DNA of 50,910 nt from positions 1 to 50,910 of the forward strand of contig LJHX01000045.1 of NCBI GenBank assembly GCA_001295935.1. Direction: 5' to 3'. Shown piece after piece: positions 1-7,482 of the stretch. Source of the DNA: an alpha proteobacterium AAP81b (GTDB lineage Bacteria; Pseudomonadota; Alphaproteobacteria; Sphingomonadales; Sphingomonadaceae). Both the position numbers and the translations under genes were made by a program. Positions within the stretch are counted from its first letter, which is position 1; each line of letters starts with the position of its first letter. A model generated the notes under the pieces. The model was not told where the DNA came from, did not search any database, and was given only the letters and a program-made list of their open reading frames with translations.

Positions 1-111
1 CGCACGCGCCGCCGCGGCGACCGCCGGGTCGGCGGGGTGGCCGGCCGCCTCGCTCGCCGCGGCGGCCGGTTCCTCGGGCTGCAGAAGCCGGGGCGGGGCA
101 AATGACTCCAT
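1..111 (-). CDS. Partial CDS at left edge, downstream of tssC, product unknown
   Basis: An open frame starts with ATG at 111, 25 bases after the tssC stop, and runs off the left edge after 37 codons (begins MESFAPPRLLQPEEP). The visible part is rich in Ala, Pro and Glu, like a disordered N-terminal tail, with no recognisable domain. A G-rich stretch sits just before the ATG and could act as a ribosome binding site. Position and strand suggest the next gene of the type VI secretion operon. In other alphaproteobacteria the gene after tssC can be a second TssC-like sheath gene, hcp or tssE, but nothing here tells which. The assignment as a gene rests on context only. Confidence 0.5.
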   Translation of the reverse strand, partial: MESFAPPRLLQPEEPAAAASEAAGHPADPAVAAAARA

Positions 112-136
112 GCCCCGCCGGCCCCGCCTGCCCTGC

Positions 137-1630
137 TTAGCCCGCCTTGGCCGGGATCTTCGCGACCAGGCGCATCGACGTCGTCAGTTCCTCGAACTGC
201 AGCCACGGCCGCAGATGGGCGACGGCGCTGAACGACCCGGGCGAACCCGGCACTTCCTTGACCTCGATCTTGGCCTCGCGGAGCGGGTATTTGGCGCGGC
301 TTTCCTGGCCGGCGCCCTCGCTGGCATTGACGTAGTTCTTGATCCAGCGGTTGAGCCAGGTCTCGCAATCGCTGGCTTCCATGAAGCTGCCGATCTTGTC
401 GCGCGCCATCACCTTGAGATAATGGGCGAAACGGCTCGTCGCCATGATATAGGGCAGACGCGCCGAGATCGCCGCATTGGCGGTGGCCTCGGGGCGATCG
501 TACTTCTTCGGCTTCTGCATGGTCTGGGCGCCGAAGAAGACCGAATAATCGGTGTTCTTGTAGTGGCAGAGCGGCAGGAAGCCGAGGTCCGACAGTTCCT
601 TTTCGCGACGATCGGTGATGCCGATTTCGGTCGGGCATTTCGCATCGAGATCGCCATCGTCGGAATGGAAGACGTGGGTCGGCAGGTTGGTGACCTTGCC
701 GCCGCCCTCGGCACCGCGGATCGCTGTCGTCCAGCCATATTCGGCGTGGGCCGCGGTCATCCGCGCGACGAGCGCATAGGAGGCGTTCATCCAGCAATAA
801 TCGTCATGCGCCAGCGGCTTGGCGTTGCCGGCGGCATCGCGCGGGGCTTCCTCGAAGTCGAAGCCCTCGACCTTCTTGGTGTCGCGGCCATAGGGCACGC
901 GCGCCAGCACGCGCGGCATCGTCAGGGTGACGAAACGCGAATCCTCGGACGAGCGGAAGCCGTTCCACTTGAGATAGTCGGCGGTTTCGAACAACTGCTT
1001 CATGTCCATCGGGTTGAGCAGCTCGGTGTAGCTGTCCATGCCGAAGACCTGCGCCGAGGCGGCCGAGACGAAGGGGCAGAAGCCGGCGGCGGCGACGCTG
1101 GAGATGTTGGTCAGCAGCTCGGTGTCGTCGGACGTCTTGCCGAAATAATAATCGCCGAGCAGCACGCTGAACGGCTGGCCACCGGCCATGCCGAACTGCT
1201 CTTCATAGATCTTCTTGTAGGTCTGGCTCTGGTCGAAGTCGACCGCCTTGGCGAGATCGTTGGCGAGCTCCTTCTTGGTGACGTTGAGCATCTGGACCTT
1301 GAGGCCCTCGCCGATCTCGCTGTTCTTGACGAGATAGTTGAGGCCGCGCCAGCTGCCTTCCATCGTCTTGAACTTTTCGGCGTGCATGATCACCGAAAGC
1401 TGCTCGGAAATCTGCTCGTCGATCTTGGCGATCGCCTCGCGCAGCGTGACGGTCAGATTCTTGTTGAACTGGACGGTGCCGCCCATCGCTTCGTTGGCGA
1501 GGGTGCGCATCAATTCCTCGACGCGGCTCGGCTCGGTCTGCTTGGTAACGCTGATCGCCTGATCGAGCAGGCTGACCGTTTCGGTAACGGTCGCCGCCCC
1601 GCCAGCGGCCTGGGCTTCGGTATCGGCCAT
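137..1630 (-). CDS. tssC: Type VI secretion system contractile sheath large subunit TssC (VipB/ImpC)
   Basis: TssC assembles with TssB into the cytoplasmic contractile sheath whose contraction drives the Hcp tube and tip out of the cell. The protein has 497 residues, the usual family length (about 490-500). After a variable N-terminus of about 45 residues the typical TssC sequence begins, with MEGSWRGLNYLV, VLLGDYYFG and RFVTLTMPRVLARVPYG clearly visible, and the C-terminal part with WLNRWIKNYV. The ATG at 1630 is preferred: AGGAG lies 9 bases upstream. A GTG six bases earlier (1636) is in frame but only 3 bases from AGGAG. It follows tssB by 37 bases on the same strand, so the two sheath genes are co-transcribed. 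Confidence 0.96.
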   Translation of the reverse strand: MADTEAQAAGGAATVTETVSLLDQAISVTKQTEPSRVEELMRTLANEAMGGTVQFNKNLTVTLREAIAKIDEQISEQLSVIMHAEKFKTMEGSWRGLNYLVKNSEIGEGLKVQMLNVTKKELANDLAKAVDFDQSQTYKKIYEEQFGMAGGQPFSVLLGDYYFGKTSDDTELLTNISSVAAAGFCPFVSAASAQVFGMDSYTELLNPMDMKQLFETADYLKWNGFRSSEDSRFVTLTMPRVLARVPYGRDTKKVEGFDFEEAPRDAAGNAKPLAHDDYCWMNASYALVARMTAAHAEYGWTTAIRGAEGGGKVTNLPTHVFHSDDGDLDAKCPTEIGITDRREKELSDLGFLPLCHYKNTDYSVFFGAQTMQKPKKYDRPEATANAAISARLPYIMATSRFAHYLKVMARDKIGSFMEASDCETWLNRWIKNYVNASEGAGQESRAKYPLREAKIEVKEVPGSPGSFSAVAHLRPWLQFEELTTSMRLVAKIPAKAG

Positions 1631-1667
1631 TGTCACTTGCTCCTGGAATTATCGGCGGAACCCGAGG

Positions 1668-2186
1668 TCATTCGGGCTTGGCGTCGGTCTTGTCGTCGCC
1701 GAGCTGCTCGCGCAGATTGGCGATCTTGGCACTGTCCTGCAGGATCTGCTCAAGCAGGCCTTCGAGCTGTTCCGAGCCATCGGCCTTGGCCATCAGGTCG
1801 CGCAGGCGATTGCGGGTTTCCATCAACCGGCGCAGCGGCTCGACCTGCTCGACGATCTTTTCCGGTTCGAAGTCGTCCATCGAGCGGAACTTCAGGTTGA
1901 CCTCGAATTCCTTGCCGTTCTTTTCGAGCGTGTTTTCGACCTTCATCTTCACGCCGGGTTCGATCTTGGCCATAACCTGATCGAACTTGTCCTTCTTCAG
2001 GTCGATGAACTTGCGATCCTTGAGGCCCTTCTTGGCGATCGCCGAATCGCCCGAAAAATCGCCCATCACGCCGACGACGAAGGGCAGTTCGCGAACTTCC
2101 TGCGCGCCTTCGGTTTCAACGTCATAGGTGATGTGAACCCGCGGCTTGCGCACCCGCTTCAGCTTGTCATGTACCGAATCAGCCAT
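1668..2186 (-). CDS. tssB: Type VI secretion system contractile sheath small subunit TssB (VipA/ImpB)
   Basis: TssB is the small sheath protein; TssB-TssC heterodimers polymerise into the contractile sheath and are recycled by ClpV. The 172 residues match the family length. Family hallmarks are visible: PRVHITYDVETEGA near the N-terminus, LPFVVGVMGDFSG at about residue 35, RKFIDLKKDKFDQVM, and MKVENTL. The C-terminal third is charged and helical, as expected for the part that interacts with TssC. The ATG has GGGAGAG five bases upstream. It sits 84 bases after tssA and 37 bases before tssC. Confidence 0.96.
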   Translation of the reverse strand: MADSVHDKLKRVRKPRVHITYDVETEGAQEVRELPFVVGVMGDFSGDSAIAKKGLKDRKFIDLKKDKFDQVMAKIEPGVKMKVENTLEKNGKEFEVNLKFRSMDDFEPEKIVEQVEPLRRLMETRNRLRDLMAKADGSEQLEGLLEQILQDSAKIANLREQLGDDKTDAKPE

Positions 2187-2270
2187 GTCCGCTCTCCCAT
2201 AGGCGCATGGGGGTGCGCCCCTTCCCCAAAAGACCCGGGCCCACGCCCACGAAACAACGACCTGCCCGCG

Positions 2271-3491
2271 TCAGGCCTTGGCCGGCGGCTTGATCCCCGA
2301 TCGCCAGTAGAACAATTCTCGCGTCCCGCTATCGGGAATCACCTCTTCCAGGAACGCATCCAGACTCATTCGCGCCCGGCGGTCAACCTCGCGAAGGGCA
2401 TGGCCGAGCGGCGACACGGGTTCAAGGCGTTCAAAATAGTCCGCCGCGGCGGCAATTGCCCGCAGCGCATCCTCGCGGCGATCGATCCGCCCGATGCTGA
2501 AGGGCGCTCCCGCCGCCGCCACGCCCGCCGCCGGCACCCCGGCCGCAACCGCGGCGTCGCCCTCGACCTCGGCTTCGAACACCGGGGCATCGTCGGGCAG
2601 TTCCTTGAGGAACGCCTTCAGCCAGTCGCCCATGTTCTTGAGCTCGTCGCTGACCCGCGACGCCGCCGGCGCCTTGGGGCGCGTGCGGCCGAAAATCTCG
2701 GCGACGGCGCCGCGCCACGCCGCCTCGCTCGCCGCCAGCTGGGCAACCGCGGGCTTGAGCGCCTTGGCGCCGAGCCGCCGCGCCGTGGCGGCCTGGGCCT
2801 CCAGCGCCGCCTCGGCCTCGCGGTTGAGCTGGCCGCGCTTTTCGGGCGTGCCCGCCGTCTGTGCGTCGGCGAACAGCCCGTCGGCGATGACGCGATCGAT
2901 GAATTGCAGGCTGTCGCCGCTGGCGTTGCTGGCGAGAACCAGGCGGCGCAGCGGCAGGATCAGCGTGCCGTCCTTGTCGCCGCTGCCGCCCGACAGCCCC
3001 GACATCGGCTGGAAGCGCGCCTCGACGCCGTCCTCCTCGTCCTCGGCGGGCCACAGCCCGGCGTCCCAGAAGGCCTTGACCATGTCGGCCAGCACCTGCG
3101 TAGCGCGCGCCAGGCCGGGCAGGCCATCGAGGCGGACGGCGGCTTCGAGCAGCATCGCCATGATCTCGAGATCCTTGGCCTCGTCGGTCAGATAGGCGAT
3201 CGCGGCTTCGGCGAGCGTCTCCCAATCCCAGGACTCGCCATCGGCGGGCGGGTCGCCGCCCATGGCGACGCGGGTTTCGATGCGGTAGATCGCCTTGCGC
3301 TGGAAGCGCAGCTCGCGAAAGGCGTCGCCAGCGGCGCCTTCGTCGACACGGCCATCGACGCCGACGCTGGCATCGGCGACGCCTTCGACCGCGGCGGCGA
3401 TCTCACCACCGCCGATCGGCGCCAGCAAGGCAGCGGCAATATCGTCGTCGATGATCACGCCCCGCTCCCCCCGATCTCGCGTCCCATCCAA
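2271..3491 (-). CDS. tssA: Type VI secretion system protein TssA (ImpA-family)
   Basis: TssA proteins cap or prime the sheath and contact the baseplate. The 406-residue protein carries an ImpA N-terminal type domain in its first half, best seen in LPGLARATQVLADMV and FWDAGLWPAEDEEDG followed by an FQPMSGLSG-like segment. A linker rich in Ala and Glu follows. The C-terminus (RREDALRAIAAAADYFERLEPVSP, then LLREV-like helices ending RELFYWRSGI) matches the short, TssA1-like form rather than the long forms with AAA-lid domains. Two starts are reasonable: ATG at 3491 with AGGAA five bases upstream (used here), and GTG at 3458 with GGGGAG six bases upstream, giving 395 residues. It is the first gene of the visible tssABC operon. 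Confidence 0.87.
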   Translation of the reverse strand: MDGTRDRGERGVIIDDDIAAALLAPIGGGEIAAAVEGVADASVGVDGRVDEGAAGDAFRELRFQRKAIYRIETRVAMGGDPPADGESWDWETLAEAAIAYLTDEAKDLEIMAMLLEAAVRLDGLPGLARATQVLADMVKAFWDAGLWPAEDEEDGVEARFQPMSGLSGGSGDKDGTLILPLRRLVLASNASGDSLQFIDRVIADGLFADAQTAGTPEKRGQLNREAEAALEAQAATARRLGAKALKPAVAQLAASEAAWRGAVAEIFGRTRPKAPAASRVSDELKNMGDWLKAFLKELPDDAPVFEAEVEGDAAVAAGVPAAGVAAAGAPFSIGRIDRREDALRAIAAAADYFERLEPVSPLGHALREVDRRARMSLDAFLEEVIPDSGTRELFYWRSGIKPPAKA

Positions 3492-3594
3492 ATTCCTAGA
3501 AGCAATTCATCGCTTTCGCACGTGGATTCTGCGCCATTGCGGTGGTGATGCTGCGCGCTGGCAACATCGCCGCGGCCTTGCTACAAATGTGCGC

Positions 3595-3888
3595 ATGGGA
3601 ATGCCCGCCGCCCGCGTTACCGACATGCACGTCTGTCCGATGGTGACCGGCGTCGTTCCGCATGTCGGCGGGCCGATCCTGCCGCCCTGCATGGTCACCG
3701 TCATCACCGGCAAGCTGCCCCAGGCGCGCGTCACCGACATGGCGACCTGCGTCGGCCCGCCCGATGTCATCGTCAAGGGCTCGGCGACGGTGCTCGTCGG
3801 CAGCCTGCCGGCGGCGCGCATCGGCGACATGACCGCCCATGGCGGCAATATCGTCATGGGCTTCCCCACGGTGCTCATCGGCGGCTAG
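3595..3888 (+). CDS. PAAR domain protein (type VI secretion spike tip)
   Basis: PAAR proteins form the sharp cone on the VgrG spike of type VI systems and often carry effectors. This one is only 97 residues, a bare PAAR domain with no effector extension. Three repeats of the eponymous motif are visible: PAARVTDM (residues 4-11), PQARVTDM (41-48) and PAARIGDM (72-79), each followed by segments such as GGPILPPC and VLVGSLP typical of the fold. ATG at 3595 or 3601 could be used; neither has a good Shine-Dalgarno sequence. It is divergent from tssA, with about 100 bases between, and its last four bases overlap the convergent phhA stop. No immunity or effector gene follows it. Confidence 0.93.
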   Translation: MGMPAARVTDMHVCPMVTGVVPHVGGPILPPCMVTVITGKLPQARVTDMATCVGPPDVIVKGSATVLVGSLPAARIGDMTAHGGNIVMGFPTVLIGG

Positions 3889-4721
3889 CGCCCCTGCCCG
3901 CGCGTCCAGACGCGATCGCTCGGCAGAATCTCGGTGATGGCGACGTCGCTCGCGCCCTTGAGCGTGGCATAGAGCGGCCCGAAATCGGTCTCGAGCGTGC
4001 GCGCCAGCAGATCGTCGAAACTGTCGATGACGAAATAGGCCTGCTGGTAATCGTCGATGCGATAGGGCGTCCGCATCACCCGCGCGAGATCGAAGCCGAG
4101 GCGGTTGGGCACCGGGCTTTCCAAGGCGTAGATCGATTCGCCACGGCTCGAAACGATCCCGGCGCCATAGAGACGCAGCTCGTCCCCTGAGCGGATCAGC
4201 CCGAACTCGACGGTGTACCAATAGAGCCGCGACAGATGGTGGATGACGCCGAGCCCCGCGGCGCGCCGGCCGCCCTCGCCATAGGCCTGCATGTAATCGG
4301 CGAACACCGGCTGGGCGAGCAACGGCACATGGCCGAAGACATCGTGGAAGACATCGGGTTCCTGGAGATAGTCGAGCTGATCCGGTCGGCGGATGAAATT
4401 GCCGGCGACGAAGCGGCGATTGGCGAGGTGATCGAAGAAGACATCGTCGGGCACCAGCCCCGGCACCGCCACCACCTGCCAGCCGGTCAGCCGCATCAGC
4501 CGATCGCTGAGGTCGCGGAAATCGGGAATGCCGGGGCGGTCCATGCCGAGCAGCGCCAGGCCATCGAGGAATTCGGGCGTCACCCGGCCGGGCAGCATCG
4601 CCGTCTGGCGGGCGTAGAGCCGGTCCCAGACGGCGTGTTCGGCCGGCGTATAGCGCTGCCAGTCCTGGGGGATCGTCCAGTCGGCGGCGGCAGCGGCGGG
4701 CCGTTCCAGCACTTCGGTCAT
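3885..4721 (-). CDS. phhA: Phenylalanine 4-monooxygenase (phenylalanine hydroxylase)
   Basis: This enzyme hydroxylates phenylalanine to tyrosine with tetrahydropterin and O2, using a non-haem iron. The 278-residue protein has the whole catalytic domain of the aromatic amino acid hydroxylases. The two iron histidines are in HDVFGH (H126 and H131) and the glutamate ligand is E172 in YWYTVEFGL. LTGWQVVAVPGL and FVAGNFIRRPDQLDYLQEPD are also family signatures. ATG 4721 has GGGAGG five bases upstream; an upstream in-frame start at 4742 lacks a comparable site. It is divergent from kynU across a 241-base spacer with strong palindromes. No pterin carbinolamine dehydratase gene (phhB) is adjacent. 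Confidence 0.97.
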   Translation of the reverse strand: MTEVLERPAAAAADWTIPQDWQRYTPAEHAVWDRLYARQTAMLPGRVTPEFLDGLALLGMDRPGIPDFRDLSDRLMRLTGWQVVAVPGLVPDDVFFDHLANRRFVAGNFIRRPDQLDYLQEPDVFHDVFGHVPLLAQPVFADYMQAYGEGGRRAAGLGVIHHLSRLYWYTVEFGLIRSGDELRLYGAGIVSSRGESIYALESPVPNRLGFDLARVMRTPYRIDDYQQAYFVIDSFDDLLARTLETDFGPLYATLKGASDVAITEILPSDRVWTRGQGR

Positions 4722-4808
4722 GACCGCCTCCCTAGGCTGCAAATGGTAACGGATGGTAGCAGTTTTGCGCCGAAGTACAGCGAAGGTCAGTCGAATTCCC
4801 TCTATGAA

Positions 4809-4881
4809 TGTCCTACGCGCGTCCGCCGGCGACGGCCCCCCGGCGGACGCGCAACATAGCCCGATCCGGGCGTGTAGGACA
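4809..4881. repeat. Compound palindrome able to fold as a three-way junction, phhA-kynU spacer
   Basis: Three nested inverted repeats are seen. Outer arms TGTCCTAC (4809-4816) and GTAGGACA (4874-4881) pair over 8 bp. Inside, a perfect 13-bp stem joins 4817-4829 to 4840-4852 with a 10-base loop. Next to it a 5-bp hairpin GCCCG/CGGGC (4859-4863 with 4867-4871) has a 3-base loop. The outer stem closing two hairpins is the layout of a three-way junction in RNA or a cruciform in DNA. It lies about 80 bases before the kynU start and within the upstream DNA of phhA. It may be a mobile palindromic intergenic element or a leader structure; the sequence alone does not decide. Confidence 0.7.
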
Positions 4882-4899
4882 GTCTGCCGAGGCAGCCCT

Positions 4900-4920
4900 C
4901 CTCCCCCTGAAAGGGGGAGG
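4900..4920. repeat. Perfect 9-bp hairpin ahead of kynU
   Basis: CCTCCCCCT (4900-4908) pairs perfectly with AGGGGGAGG (4912-4920) across a GAA loop. There is no T-run after it on either strand, so it is not a canonical terminator. It is 42 bases before the kynU GTG and adds to the strongly structured leader begun by the compound palindrome at 4809-4881. Short C/G-run hairpins like this are common intergenic repeats in GC-rich alphaproteobacteria, which is the simplest reading. Confidence 0.6.
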
Positions 4921-4962
4921 AAAGCGTTTCACCCGGCGGCAATTGCGGCTAGCGCAGCCTGC

Positions 4963-6159
4963 GTGACTCCCGAACAACTCGACGCCGCCGACGAGCTGGC
5001 CTTCGCCCGCGATCTCTTCGCGCTGCCCGAGGGCGTCATCTATCTCGACGGCAACAGCCTCGGCCCCCTGCCCCATGCCACCACGGCGCGCCTCAGCGCC
5101 GTGATCGCGGAGGAATGGGGCGGCGACCTCATTACCAGCTGGAACAGGCACGACTGGATCGGCGCGCCGGCGCGCGTGGGCGCCAAGATCGCGCCGCTGA
5201 TCGGCGCCGCCGCCGACGAGGTGATCGTCGCCGATTCGGTGTCGGTCAATCTGTTCAAGTTGCTTGCCGGCGCGCTCGCGATGCGCCCCGGCCGGCGGCG
5301 GATCGTCGTCGCGGCGGGCGATTTCCCGACCGACCTCTATATGGCGCAGGGCATCGCCAGCCTGGGCCTCGCCGAGGTGATCGCCGCCGACGATCCGGTG
5401 GCGGCGCTCGACGACCGCACGGCGGTGCTGCTGCTCAGCCAGGTCAACTACAAGACCGCCGCACTCGCCGACATGGCGACGGTCACCGCCGCGGCGCACC
5501 GCGCCGGGGCGCTGGTGCTGTGGGACCTCAGCCATAGCGTCGGCGCGCTGCCGGTCGATCTCGGCGGCGCCGGCGCCGATCTGGCGGTCGGCTGCGGCTA
5601 TAAATATCTGAACGGCGGCCCCGGCGCGCCGGCCTTCGCCTTTGTGGCGCGGCGCCACCAGGCCGATTTCCGCCAACCGCTGTCGGGCTGGATGGGCCAT
5701 GCCGCGCCCTTCGCCTTCGCCGGCGACTATGAGCCGGCGCCGGGCATCGGTCGCCTCGCCTGCGGCACCCCGCCGATCCTCAGCCTGATGGCGCTCGAAG
5801 TCGGCGTCGAGCTGATCGCCGGGCTGGGTGTCGACCGCCTCGCCGCCAAGTCGCGGGCGCTGACCGAGCTGTTCATCACCGCCGTCGCCGACATCCCCGG
5901 CCTGACGCTGGCCAGCCCCATGGGTCCCCGCGGCAGCCACCTCGCCTTCCGTCACCCCAATGCCTATGCCATCTGCCAGGCGCTGATCGCCCGCGGCGTC
6001 ATCGGCGACTTCCGCGACCCCGACATCCTGCGCTTCGGCTTCGCGCCGGCCTATCTGCGCTTCGCCGATGTGGCGGCGGCGGCGGCGATATTGGCGGAGA
6101 TTGTTGCGACGGGGGCGTGGGATCGGCCGGAGTTTCATGCGAGGCAGGCGGTGACCTGA
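4963..6159 (+). CDS. kynU: Kynureninase
   Basis: Kynureninase is a PLP enzyme that cleaves kynurenine to anthranilate and alanine in tryptophan breakdown. The 398 residues fit the bacterial family. The PLP lysine is K214 in CGYKYLNGGPG, the PLP-nitrogen aspartate is D188 in WDLSHSVGA, and IYLDGNSLGPLP near the N-terminus is a strong signature. GTG at 4963 is chosen because similarity to the family begins there; an ATG at 4753 would add about 70 residues of palindrome-encoded sequence. No clear Shine-Dalgarno precedes the GTG. Tryptophan 2,3-dioxygenase and kynurenine formamidase genes are not adjacent. The A+T-rich insert begins right after the stop. Confidence 0.93.
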   Translation: MTPEQLDAADELAFARDLFALPEGVIYLDGNSLGPLPHATTARLSAVIAEEWGGDLITSWNRHDWIGAPARVGAKIAPLIGAAADEVIVADSVSVNLFKLLAGALAMRPGRRRIVVAAGDFPTDLYMAQGIASLGLAEVIAADDPVAALDDRTAVLLLSQVNYKTAALADMATVTAAAHRAGALVLWDLSHSVGALPVDLGGAGADLAVGCGYKYLNGGPGAPAFAFVARRHQADFRQPLSGWMGHAAPFAFAGDYEPAPGIGRLACGTPPILSLMALEVGVELIAGLGVDRLAAKSRALTELFITAVADIPGLTLASPMGPRGSHLAFRHPNAYAICQALIARGVIGDFRDPDILRFGFAPAYLRFADVAAAAAILAEIVATGAWDRPEFHARQAVT

Positions 6160-6223
6160 TGCAGCTAATCGAGCACTAGGCCTGGCAGGTCAACATGATA
6201 AGCCTCTAGACATTTGTTGTTTT

Positions 6224-6253
6224 GTAGCGGTATTGATCTGTAAAGATCGCTAC
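6224..6253. promoter_or_regulatory. Bipartite inverted repeat upstream of the DUF5343 gene
   Basis: Outer arms GTAGC (6224-6228) and GCTAC (6249-6253) enclose inner arms GATCT (6235-6239) and AGATC (6244-6248) with a GTAA loop. The repeat lies in an A+T-rich stretch 31 bases before the ATG at 6285, where a promoter would be expected. It could be an operator for self-regulation, or a structure in the leader RNA. Nothing in the sequence identifies the protein that would bind. Confidence 0.45.
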
Positions 6254-6284
6254 GATTGTTTGAGCGACAGCCTCTGGGGGACAT

Positions 6285-6902
6285 ATGGCTGAGATAACTT
6301 ACACGACAGTGCCAGGGAAGATTCCAGCGCTCTTGGCCAAAATTAGACAGGTTGGCGTACCCTCAAAAGTTACACAGGCTTGGTTGAAGACTATCGGCTT
6401 CACTTCAAGCAATGACGGGTCTTTGGTAGGGGTTTTAAAACTTGCGGGATTAATTGACGGTAACGGTGTTCCAACTGACCGTTGGGGCCAATTTCGCGGG
6501 GCAAAAAGCAAGGCAGTGTTGGGGGACGGCATCCGGCAAGGGTATGCTGAGCTTTACGCCGTATACCCAGACGCACACAACAGGCCCAACTCAGATCTAG
6601 AACATGTATTCAGTTCGAGTTCCAAAGCCGGAAAACAAGCGATATCTAAAGCGGTATCAACATTTAAAAACTTGGCCACGGAGGCAGAATTCAACGGTAC
6701 TGACTTTATCGAACCAAGCGTTGACGCAGGCATTTTACACGTACCCGTTGCCGATGGCAAATCGGCTTCCACGGCAGCCGCGAAGTCATCGGCGCCGTCT
6801 CTTCATATTGATATCCAAGTTCATATTTCCTCTGAGGCTTCCGCTGAGCAGATCGATCAGGTATTTGCGAGCATGGCTAAGCACCTCTATGCACGAGACT
6901 GA
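6285..6902 (+). CDS. DUF5343 domain protein
   Basis: The 205-residue protein resembles the DUF5343 family, whose function is unknown. The N-terminal 140 residues show the pattern VPGKIPALLAKIRQVGVP, TQAWLKTIGFTSSND and GVPTDRWGQFR, suggestive of a winged-helix-like domain. A short linker rich in Ser and Ala follows. The C-terminal segment LHIDIQVHISSEAS then EQIDQVFASMAKHLY is, as I recall, a recurring tail of this family. No signal peptide or membrane segment is visible, so it is probably cytoplasmic. A GGGGGA stretch precedes the ATG by 3 bases. Codon use is A+T-rich, unlike its neighbours. The next gene overlaps it by 14 bases, so they are co-translated; the pair looks like a transferred cassette, possibly defensive. 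Confidence 0.82.
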   Translation: MAEITYTTVPGKIPALLAKIRQVGVPSKVTQAWLKTIGFTSSNDGSLVGVLKLAGLIDGNGVPTDRWGQFRGAKSKAVLGDGIRQGYAELYAVYPDAHNRPNSDLEHVFSSSSKAGKQAISKAVSTFKNLATEAEFNGTDFIEPSVDAGILHVPVADGKSASTAAAKSSAPSLHIDIQVHISSEASAEQIDQVFASMAKHLYARD

Positions 6903-7422
6903 CCCCGATTTTTTCACGAGGAACGCTGCACGTACAGCACAGGCGATCCAGCATGAAATTCTTGGAGTTTTCGGACCGCCGGAAGAGGGAATAAAGGCAA
7001 GTAAATTAACAATTATTGTTCCAATTGTCCTATCTCGAAAAACGAGAGGATACCTCGAAAAAGTAGCCAATCAAGCGAATGGCGCGTACGCCAATGGTTG
7101 GTATGATGCATGTGCAGTGATGCTAAGACGTCTTCTGGAGACGTTAATCATCGAGGCCTTCGAGAAGCATGGGCGGCAGCATGAAATCGTAAACGCAAGT
7201 GGCGACTTTCTCTACCTGAAAGACCTGATCTCAGCTACGATGGTCTGTAACGCATGGAGTTTATCTCGAAATAGTAAAAAGGCCTTGCCTCGTTTAAAGG
7301 ATATCGGCGACAAATCCGCTCACAGCCGAAGATTTAATGCAGTCAGGTCAGACTTAGATGATCTAAAAAGCGACCTACGCGTTGTCGTCGAGGAATTACT
7401 CTCAATTGCCGGTCTCCGGTAA
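6889..7422 (+). CDS. HEPN/DUF4145-like protein, partner of the DUF5343 protein
   Basis: The 177-residue product starts at ATG 6889 inside the end of the previous gene (14-base overlap). The central region, YLEKVANQANGAYANGWYDA followed by CAVMLRRLLETLIIEAFEKHG, has the helical pattern of DUF4145-type HEPN proteins, and LKDIGDKSAHSRRF resembles their conserved G-N/D-x-x-AH helix. The classical HEPN RNase motif R-x(4-6)-H is not clearly present: the nearest arrangement is R-x9-H. Nuclease activity is therefore uncertain. The N-terminal 30 residues are unlike anything I recognise. The A+T-rich codon use matches the previous gene. HEPN proteins often act as toxins or effectors in defence and toxin-antitoxin systems; here that is inference. 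Confidence 0.75.
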   Translation: MHETDPDFFTRNAARTAQAIQHEILGVFGPPEEGIKASKLTIIVPIVLSRKTRGYLEKVANQANGAYANGWYDACAVMLRRLLETLIIEAFEKHGRQHEIVNASGDFLYLKDLISATMVCNAWSLSRNSKKALPRLKDIGDKSAHSRRFNAVRSDLDDLKSDLRVVVEELLSIAGLR

Positions 7423-7482
7423 GATGCCTAATCTCGGGCTTATGAGTTAGACTAGCAGTCCTACTCAACATCGGTGTCTGCT

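Noticed and set aside
110-1900. Plus-strand frame over tssC and tssB
   Set aside because: It is antisense to two well-recognised sheath genes and has no family similarity.
4753-4962. Upstream ATG start for kynureninase at 4753
   Set aside because: It would add 70 residues encoded by the palindromic spacer with no similarity to the family.
6604-6888. Upstream extension of the HEPN-like gene to an earlier ATG at 6604
   Set aside because: This part lies entirely within the DUF5343 gene in another frame and does not look like protein; ATG 6889 gives the usual short overlap.
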